From contig JAGGWM010000004.1 in assembly GCA_021157445.1 (NCBI GenBank), positions 1 through 8,098 on the forward strand: 8,098 nucleotides of DNA, in the 5' to 3' direction. The DNA comes from Thermococcus sp. (GTDB taxonomy: Archaea > Methanobacteriota_B > Thermococci > Thermococcales > Thermococcaceae). The translations under genes were made by a program, and so were the position numbers. Below the pieces are notes generated by a model. That model had not been told where the DNA came from. It saw only the letters and a list, made by a program, of their open reading frames with translations, and did not search any database. Shown piece after piece: positions 1 through 8,098 of this stretch; within the stretch, counting starts at the first letter, position 1, and every line of letters starts with the position of its first letter.

Positions 1-605
1 CTCATCGAACCAGACTCCATGTCTCCATCAGATACTCCAAGATAGCGCACTAGTTTCCTTAAAGCTAAAACGTATTCTTTTGCCTCTTCAGGGGTGGAAA
101 TTTGAGGCTCAGAGACGATCTCTATTAACGGCACACCAGCTCTATTATAATCAACGTAGGAGGAGCTAAAACCATGAAGCCTACCGTCTGATGTAGCATG
201 TACTAACTTACCAGCATCTTCTTCCAAATGTAATCGAGTGATACCGATAAACTTCTCCCCATCAGCTGTTCTTATAGGTATCTTACCTCCCAAAGAAATA
301 GGACGGTCATATTGGCTTATCTGATATGCTTTAGGTAAATCGGGATAAAAATAATTTTTCCTGTGGAACCTACTTTCCTTTTGAATATTTCCTCCAATTG
401 CACATGACATTTTTAACGCCAACTCTACCGCTTTCTTATTAAGAACAGGCAACGTTCCAGGAAGACCCAGGCACACGGGACAAACATTACTATTTGGTTT
501 TGCTCCTATATAGTCCGTGGAACAAGAGCAAAAAAGTTTGCTGTTGGTTTTAAGCTGCACATGTACTTCTAATCCTATAACGGTTACATATTTTCTAGAC
601 ACCAT
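1..605 (-). CDS. gatB: Asp-tRNA(Asn)/Glu-tRNA(Gln) amidotransferase subunit B, N-terminal 201 codons (cut by window edge)
   Basis: GatB binds the mischarged tRNA and, in the GatCAB complex, phosphorylates the Asp or Glu side chain before amidation in the cytoplasm. I translated this frame by hand from the ATG at 605-603. It is open for 201 full codons to the left edge, so about 270 residues are missing (the family is about 475). Visible family marks are GLEVHVQL (residues 11-18), a four-cysteine zinc site (Cys26, Cys28 and CPVC at 42-45), [15 protein letters not shown] (86-100), HLEEDAGK (126-133) and [16 protein letters not shown] (152-167). The start is fixed by an AGGAGG site 6 nt upstream and by homology. 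Its ATG shares one base with the gatA TAA stop (TAATG), which suggests translational coupling. The missing C-terminal part (helical and YqeY-like tail) cannot be judged. Confidence 0.97.
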   Translation of the reverse strand, partial: MVSRKYVTVIGLEVHVQLKTNSKLFCSCSTDYIGAKPNSNVCPVCLGLPGTLPVLNKKAVELALKMSCAIGGNIQKESRFHRKNYFYPDLPKAYQISQYDRPISLGGKIPIRTADGEKFIGITRLHLEEDAGKLVHATSDGRLHGFSSSYVDYNRAGVPLIEIVSEPQISTPEEAKEYVLALRKLVRYLGVSDGDMESGSM

Positions 606-2074
606 TATTCACCTCCTGGAGCAAGAGGACAGGCCCCTATCGTTTCTTCTATCTTTGCAGCTGCCTTTAAAATTCTCACCTCATGCCACTTCGGAGCTAT
701 AATTTGCATGGCCATCGGCAAACCTGTACTATTGAGTCCCATCCAGACAGATATACCAGGTAGACCCGCCAGATTAACGGGGAGGGTAAAGATATCGCCC
801 AAATACATCTGTATAGGATCTCCAATCAGTTCCCCTTTTTTAAAAGGTAGCGTAGGTGTGGATGGCATTACGATAATATCCACATTCGAGAAAGCTTCCT
901 TAAATTTCTCGCAAACATATTTTCTGGCTTTCAACCCTCGTAAATAATAAGCATCATAATAGCCAGAACTAAGAACAAAAGTCCCTATCATTATTCGCCT
1001 CTTCACTTCATCCCCGAAGCTTTTGCCCCTGGTCTTAATATATTGGTCTAATAGGTTGTCCGCATCCTCACATAGACCGTAACGTACTCCATCGTATCGA
1101 GCCAGGTTGGAGCTGGCTTCTGCAGGAGCGATTATATAGTAGCAAGGCAAAGCACATTCCTTGATATCACCAAGGTTCAAGTCAACGGGTATAGCTCCAT
1201 TTTCAACCAATATGCCTAAGCCTTTTTCCACAGCCTGGGCTAATTCATCATCTAGACCTTCTTCCATAAAATCCCTAACAACACCAACGCGCATACCTTT
1301 AATATTGGCGTTTAAGATAGCTTCTGAATAAGAAGGCCTATCTCCTGCCCAACACGTAGAATCTCTATGATCATGTTTAGCAATAACATCTAGTGCAATA
1401 GCCATATCCTCAACAGTCCTAGTGAAAGGCCCTATTTGGTCGAGAGATGACGAAAAAGCTACCAACCCGTACCTGCTAACAAGGCCATATGTTGGTTTCA
1501 TTCCATGAACACCACAAAACGCTGCAGGCTGCCTTATGGAGCCTCCTGTATCGCTACCAAAGGCTAAAGGCACATAACCTGCAGCGACAGAAGCTGCACT
1601 CCCACCTGAACTACCTCCAGGCACCCTCTCTAAATCCCACGGGTTCGAAGTAGGGCCAAAAGCTGAATGTTCAGTGGAACTTCCCATTGCAAATTCGTCC
1701 ATATTACTTTTCCCTATCAGGATAACCCCAGCTTCCTCCAAATAATCCACGATCCCCGCGTTATAGGGAGATATCCACTTCTCAAGCATCTTGCTCCCAC
1801 AAGTAGTAGGATACCCTTCTACACAAATATTGTCCTTTAAAACAACGGGGACTCCCAAAAGCGCTTTTTTCTTCCACTGCCCTTTGGCAACTTTCTCATC
1901 TATGAGTTCTGCTCTTTTTAGCGCTTTTTCCTCCATAATGGTTATAAGAGCATTCAACTTCTTTTCATTATTCTTTATCTCATCAAAAACTGCCTTTACA
2001 ACCTCTGTTGCTTTCAATTCCCCTCTTTTCACCAGATCCGCTATTTCTCTTGCTGATAGCTCGCGAACACTCAT
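605..2074 (-). CDS. gatA: Asp-tRNA(Asn)/Glu-tRNA(Gln) amidotransferase subunit A (glutaminase)
   Basis: GatA is the glutaminase of GatCAB. It hydrolyses glutamine and channels ammonia to GatB, which amidates Asp-tRNA(Asn) and/or Glu-tRNA(Gln). The 489 residues match the family length (about 485). The amidase-signature Lys-cisSer-Ser triad is intact: Lys80 in VPVVLKDN, Ser155 in the glycine/serine-rich loop GGSSGGSA (153-160) and the nucleophile Ser179 in [11 protein letters not shown]. The ATG at 2074 lies one base after the gatC TAA and has a GGGGAGG site 9 nt upstream, so the start is secure. Its TAA stop overlaps the gatB ATG by one base. Nothing is truncated or unusual. Without the rest of the genome (asnS, glnS, asnA/B), the sequence cannot say whether Asn-tRNA, Gln-tRNA or both are made this way. 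Confidence 0.98.
   Translation of the reverse strand: MSVRELSAREIADLVKRGELKATEVVKAVFDEIKNNEKKLNALITIMEEKALKRAELIDEKVAKGQWKKKALLGVPVVLKDNICVEGYPTTCGSKMLEKWISPYNAGIVDYLEEAGVILIGKSNMDEFAMGSSTEHSAFGPTSNPWDLERVPGGSSGGSAASVAAGYVPLAFGSDTGGSIRQPAAFCGVHGMKPTYGLVSRYGLVAFSSSLDQIGPFTRTVEDMAIALDVIAKHDHRDSTCWAGDRPSYSEAILNANIKGMRVGVVRDFMEEGLDDELAQAVEKGLGILVENGAIPVDLNLGDIKECALPCYYIIAPAEASSNLARYDGVRYGLCEDADNLLDQYIKTRGKSFGDEVKRRIMIGTFVLSSGYYDAYYLRGLKARKYVCEKFKEAFSNVDIIVMPSTPTLPFKKGELIGDPIQMYLGDIFTLPVNLAGLPGISVWMGLNSTGLPMAMQIIAPKWHEVRILKAAAKIEETIGACPLAPGGE
612..617 (-). promoter_or_regulatory. Shine-Dalgarno site of gatB inside the gatA 3' end
   Basis: The minus strand reads AGGAGG here, 6 nt before the gatB ATG. 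It lies within the last sense codons of gatA (Pro-Gly-Gly-Glu). Together with the 1-nt stop/start overlap, it decides the gatB start and supports coupled synthesis of the A and B subunits. Confidence 0.85.
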
Positions 2075-2075
2075 A

Positions 2076-5933
<3,858 letters not shown>

Positions 5934-5937
5934 GTCG

Positions 5938-5943
5938 CCCCTC
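5938..5943 (-). promoter_or_regulatory. Shine-Dalgarno site favouring the lysS start at 5933
   Basis: The minus strand reads GAGGGG between the dus stop and the ATG at 5933, with GAGG 6 nt from that ATG. It gives lysS its own entry site, so lysS need not depend on ribosomes finishing dus. This matters because dus carries a premature stop. Confidence 0.65.
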
Positions 5944-5947
5944 TTTT

Positions 5948-6484
5948 CTACCATAGCTCCTGGCCCCTTTCAAAATGATCTGAATAATCTATTATTGCTG
6001 CTTCAAAATCGTCCCACTTTTTGGCACGACCAACATTTCTACGAAAAGTAGATACGCCATTAAACCCTCTAAAAATACCTGACACAAGCCTCTTTATCAA
6101 GATAAGTGCTAAATTTTCTCCCGCTTCTTCCCTAAGGTTATATGCAAAAGTTCTAAAAAGCGCAATGCGCTCTTTGACACTGGGGTCACACAAAGTTCTA
6201 TTAGCTATTTCATAGTCTAACCTTTGCAGGATGGAAGGGACAATAAAAGGATCTTTTATAGCTCCTCTTGCCAACAATACAGCAACACATCCGTTTTCGA
6301 GATAATCCAAAGCATCATTTACAGTGAAAACGTCCCCCGAACCGCTTATATATCCTGGAAATCTTTTTGCCGCTTCAAACACGACATTTTTGTCTGCATA
6401 CCCCTCGTACTTTTGTTTGGGAGTTCTCCCATGCAGTGAGACATGAACTGCCCCTGCCGATATCATCCTATCTATAAAAGCCAA
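5948..6484 (-). CDS. Dus C-terminal fragment (178 codons) after the premature TAA
   Basis: This is the remainder of the dus frame, fully open to its natural TAG. It carries barrel strands 6 to 8 (HVSLHGRT, YISGSGDV, AVLLARGA) and the C-terminal helical domain ending with RGQELW. The first possible start codons are TTG at 6484 and ATG at 6466. Neither has a clear Shine-Dalgarno site: only weak purines precede the TTG, and AGG directly abuts the ATG. Independent translation is therefore doubtful. The lack of any further stop or frameshift over 178 codons argues that the interruption is recent or artefactual. Confidence 0.6.
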   Translation of the reverse strand: MAFIDRMISAGAVHVSLHGRTPKQKYEGYADKNVVFEAAKRFPGYISGSGDVFTVNDALDYLENGCVAVLLARGAIKDPFIVPSILQRLDYEIANRTLCDPSVKERIALFRTFAYNLREEAGENLALILIKRLVSGIFRGFNGVSTFRRNVGRAKKWDDFEAAIIDYSDHFERGQELW

Positions 6485-6490
6485 GGTATC

Positions 6491-6493
6491 TTA
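6491..6493 (-). other. In-frame TAA stop within dus
   Basis: The minus strand reads ATT TCA GAT AAT TAT TAA GAT ACC TTG across the junction. The alignment gap around it is normal for Dus (about 26 positions between the IKIR and HGRT motifs), so one codon has become TAA. TAA is used as a normal stop by lysS, gatC and gatA in this window, so a changed genetic code is not supported. Confidence 0.9.
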
Positions 6494-6940
6494 ATAATTA
6501 TCTGAAATTTTGCGGATTTTTATCCATACTGGCTTTTGAAAAACCATTAAGCCCTTTATCATCCTCTCGGCTCCCTCTATGTTCTTCAAAAGACTGGCCC
6601 CGGCCCCCTTTTTCAGTACTTTTGGCATAGGACACGCCATATTTATGCTTATAGCAGCCCACTTATCCTGCTTTAAGGCAAGTTCCACACCTTTCAGAAG
6701 AGTATCAGTATCTCCAGCAAAAAGCTGGATTACCACAGGAGGAGCTTCCCCAAAGGTTTCCATCATCCTGAAAGTTTTCTTGCTGCCGTGCACCAACCCT
6801 GCACAGCTTATCATTTCTGTATGCGTTAATCCTGCTCCAAGAGCCTTATAAAACTTTCTAACCGCAGGTATGGTTATTCCGGCAAGGGGGGCCAACCATA
6901 CAGGGTTTAGATCTTTTCCAGCAAACCTAGTGTCCAGCAC
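6491..6940 (-). CDS. Dus N-terminal fragment (149 aa) ending at the premature TAA
   Basis: This is the part of the dus frame that would be translated if the TAA is obeyed. It covers barrel strands 1 to 5 by inspection (VWLAPLAG, LTHTEMI, VVIQLFAG, AAISINMACP, VWIKIRK) and holds the catalytic Cys103 and the phosphate-contacting Lys region (IKIR). It lacks the HGRT and FMN-phosphate loops and the tRNA-binding helical domain, so it should not be active alone. The start is GTG with a good ribosome binding site. Confidence 0.7.
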   Translation of the reverse strand: MLDTRFAGKDLNPVWLAPLAGITIPAVRKFYKALGAGLTHTEMISCAGLVHGSKKTFRMMETFGEAPPVVIQLFAGDTDTLLKGVELALKQDKWAAISINMACPMPKVLKKGAGASLLKNIEGAERMIKGLMVFQKPVWIKIRKISDNY

Positions 6941-6943
6941 TAG

Positions 6944-7723
6944 CTACACCTCTTCGAGCCTATTAGCGTTTTGTTCATAGATAAAACGAAGGCCTTCCAA
7001 AGTTAACCACGGGTCTACATATTGAATTTTCCCTGAGAGAGAAGCTATTTTCTGTGCGTCCCCTCCAGTTGCTATGACTGTAAGTTCTCCTCCTAGTTCA
7101 CCCTCTATTTTCTCTACAAGATGATCTACTAGCCCCGCAAAGCCGTATAAAATTCCAGACTGAATAGACTCCATAGTGTTTTTACCTATTACAGTTTCAG
7201 GAACATCAAAGGATACTTTAGGCAGCTTTGCTGTCTTTCCAAAAAGAGCCTCTACACTAGTAGCAAGCCCCGGTGCGATAATTCCTCCTAAATACTCCCT
7301 ATCCTTTGAGACTACATCCAACGTTATGGCCGTTCCAAAGTCTACTATAATCATAGGTGCATGATATTTTTTTATACCTGCCACGGCGTTAACAAGTCTA
7401 TCCGCACCAACTTCCGTTGGGTTTTCATAAGCAATTCTTATACCTAAATTCAGATTACTACTTACCTTAAGACAGTCCACGTTCAAATATTGCTTTATCC
7501 CACAAGCCCACGGATAATCTAACGGAGGCACAACGCTGCTCATTACGGCTCCCTTTATTTGACTTGTAGAAATCCTTCCAACCTTAAGAAGGTTCAAAAG
7601 GTACACCCCTATCTCGTCTGCTGTCCTATTGTGGGATCTCAACCTCCAATGACATATAAGCTCCTCTTCCTTAAACACTCCGACCACTGTATGAGTGTTG
7701 CCTATATCCACCACCAACAGCAT
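6944..7723 (-). CDS. coaX: Type III pantothenate kinase
   Basis: CoaX phosphorylates pantothenate in the first step of coenzyme A synthesis. The type III enzyme is an ASKHA-fold dimer that usually needs a monovalent cation and is not feedback-inhibited by CoA. From the ATG at 7723 it is 259 aa, typical for the family. The phosphate-binding motif DIGNTHTVVGVF starts at Asp6. The pantothenate-binding GADR is at 107-110 in NPTEVGADRL. The second phosphate motif VDFGTAITLD (127-136) is followed by GGIIAPGL and, near residue 219, ATGGDA. An ATG at 7741 would add six residues (MEGMIF), but AAGGA lies 9 nt before the 7723 ATG and MLLVVDIGNT is the usual CoaX N-terminus, so I chose 7723. It sits between the comEC-like gene and dus. 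Nothing is missing. Confidence 0.96.
   Translation of the reverse strand: MLLVVDIGNTHTVVGVFKEEELICHWRLRSHNRTADEIGVYLLNLLKVGRISTSQIKGAVMSSVVPPLDYPWACGIKQYLNVDCLKVSSNLNLGIRIAYENPTEVGADRLVNAVAGIKKYHAPMIIVDFGTAITLDVVSKDREYLGGIIAPGLATSVEALFGKTAKLPKVSFDVPETVIGKNTMESIQSGILYGFAGLVDHLVEKIEGELGGELTVIATGGDAQKIASLSGKIQYVDPWLTLEGLRFIYEQNANRLEEV
6947..6952 (-). promoter_or_regulatory. Shine-Dalgarno site deciding the GTG start of dus
   Basis: The minus strand reads GAGGTG in the last two sense codons of coaX, 6 nt before the GTG at 6940. It supports that GTG, the first start codon after the coaX stop, as the dus start. Confidence 0.7.
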
Positions 7724-7732
7724 AAAAATCAT

Positions 7733-7737
7733 TCCTT
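7733..7737 (-). promoter_or_regulatory. Shine-Dalgarno site deciding the coaX start
   Basis: The minus strand reads AAGGA 9 nt before the ATG at 7723. It lies inside the would-be coding sequence of the upstream ATG at 7741, so it favours the shorter coaX product, which also has the family-typical N-terminus. Confidence 0.65.
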
Positions 7738-7744
7738 CCATAAG

Positions 7745-8098
7745 CTATGGTAAAACAACACCAAGAAAGACTACAAAAATAGCAGCACATGCAGCAAGTA
7801 AAACCGATAATAACCAATTTCCCCATACATTTTTATATACAGAATACATTATCATCAACACTACGATCGGAAAAGGGAAAAAGCTTACCCCTATTTTAAT
7901 AGGCAATAGAGAAACCATCGTATCTGCTAAATTATGCCAAAGCGCCAAGACAAACTCCACTGGCAATACAACAATGTAGCTCCAGTTCACTGTTCCACTA
8001 AAGACGGTAGGCAAAATAGCCAAAAAAGACCCTACAGGTAAAAGAACGCTAAAAAATGGAATAGCGAACATGTTTATTATAATACCCACCAAAGGGAC
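7745..8098 (-). CDS. ComEC/Rec2-like membrane protein, C-terminal 117 residues (cut by window edge)
   Basis: The frame is open from the right edge to a TAG at 7747-7745. It continues past the TTG at 8092 with no stop (Val-Pro precede it), so that TTG is probably internal. The peptide is highly hydrophobic with about three to four membrane spans. The segment IIINMFAIPFFSVLLPVG resembles the stretch in ComEC competence domains usually written as NLLAIP..S.L..P.G. The following hydrophobic helices, ending near FLGVVLP, also fit the end of that domain. ComEC forms the inner-membrane channel for DNA uptake in transformation. Many ComEC proteins continue into a metallo-beta-lactamase-like domain. 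This one stops directly after the membrane part, 21 nt before the coaX start. With only this fragment, another polytopic membrane family cannot be excluded. Confidence 0.6.
   Translation of the reverse strand, partial: VPLVGIIINMFAIPFFSVLLPVGSFLAILPTVFSGTVNWSYIVVLPVEFVLALWHNLADTMVSLLPIKIGVSFFPFPIVVLMIMYSVYKNVWGNWLLSVLLAACAAIFVVFLGVVLP

Larger units (their letters stand above)
5948..6940 (-). pseudogene. dus: tRNA-dihydrouridine synthase (DusB-like), interrupted by an in-frame TAA
   Basis: Dus enzymes use FMN and NADPH to reduce uridines in the tRNA D-loop and elsewhere. The reading frame from the GTG at 6940 to the TAG at 5948 has 330 codon positions, normal for the family, but codon 150 is TAA (6493-6491). 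Both sides are in the same frame, so this is a nonsense change and not a frameshift. Before the stop are the flavin-site start VWLAPLAG, QLFAG and the catalytic Cys103 in NMACP with KKGAGASLL. After it come HGRT, SGSGDV and LARGA, then the helical C-terminal domain. Each half lacks essential parts of the TIM barrel. The flavin-site motifs deviate mildly from the usual NMGCP, GNGD and GRGA. The GTG start follows the coaX stop by 3 nt and has GAGGTG 6 nt upstream. Subfamily assignment is by motif style only. Pseudogene status is inferred, and a sequencing error would look the same. Confidence 0.85.

Noticed and set aside
1855..1932. Two AGCGCTTTTT copies about 60 bases apart in gatA
   Set aside because: Both encode ordinary Lys-Ala-Leu stretches in a conserved gene. 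They are two short copies only, with no repeat-array structure.
6491..6493. Selenocysteine, pyrrolysine or altered genetic code at the dus stop
   Set aside because: The codon is TAA, not TGA or TAG. TAA also ends lysS, gatC and gatA at their normal family lengths, so it acts as a stop here.
6470..6510. Frameshift (programmed or mutational) as cause of the split dus
   Set aside because: Both halves are in the same frame and the motif spacing across the junction is normal. Only a single codon is at fault.
7738..7750. Short inverted repeat CCATA-3 nt-TATGG at the comEC-like stop / coaX start
   Set aside because: A 5-bp stem with a 3-nt loop and no U-tract is too weak for a terminator and is likely chance.
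7695..7979. 94-codon plus-strand frame across the comEC-like/coaX junction
   Set aside because: It overlaps two genes on the opposite strand, has no motif, and its composition is typical of an antisense shadow.

Overview
This window is a densely packed run of bacterial housekeeping genes, all on the minus strand, with no intergenic gap longer than about 25 bases. In transcription order (high to low coordinates) it holds: the 3' end of a ComEC/Rec2-like membrane protein gene, coaX (type III pantothenate kinase), a tRNA-dihydrouridine synthase (dus) gene interrupted by an in-frame TAA, lysS (class II lysyl-tRNA synthetase), ligA (NAD-dependent DNA ligase), gatC, gatA, and the 5' two fifths of gatB, which runs off the left edge. 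No promoter, terminator, RNA gene, mobile element, repeat array or CRISPR was seen.

The organism is a bacterium: NAD-dependent ligase, GatCAB amidotransferase, bacterial-type LysS and strong AGGAGG-type Shine-Dalgarno sites. Base composition looks to be in the low-to-mid 40s % G+C, judged by eye from a few lines only. CoaX together with GatCAB excludes most Enterobacteria-like lineages. The order coaX-dus-lysS recalls a Firmicutes-type neighbourhood, but greA is absent and ligA-gatCAB follows directly. That arrangement and the general protein style would suit an anaerobic lineage such as Synergistota or a deep-branching clostridial relative. This is a guess, not a determination.

Genes overlap or abut: ligA/gatC by 4 nt and gatA/gatB by 1 nt, with 1 to 12 nt between most others. 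Nearly every start has its own Shine-Dalgarno site. One polycistronic transcript with translational coupling is the simplest reading. The common theme is translation: charging of tRNA-Lys, transamidation of Asp-tRNA(Asn) and/or Glu-tRNA(Gln), and tRNA dihydrouridylation. CoA biosynthesis and DNA nick sealing ride along.

The one clear anomaly is dus. A single TAA codon separates two halves that lie in the same frame and together make a normal-length enzyme (330 codon positions). The catalytic Cys is in the first half, and the HGRT and flavin-phosphate motifs are in the second. It is either a fresh pseudogene, an assembly or sequencing error, or, much less likely, a read-through or split protein. 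A second point is that the ComEC-like protein ends without the metallo-beta-lactamase domain found at the C-terminus of many ComEC proteins. I see no convincing previously undescribed system here.
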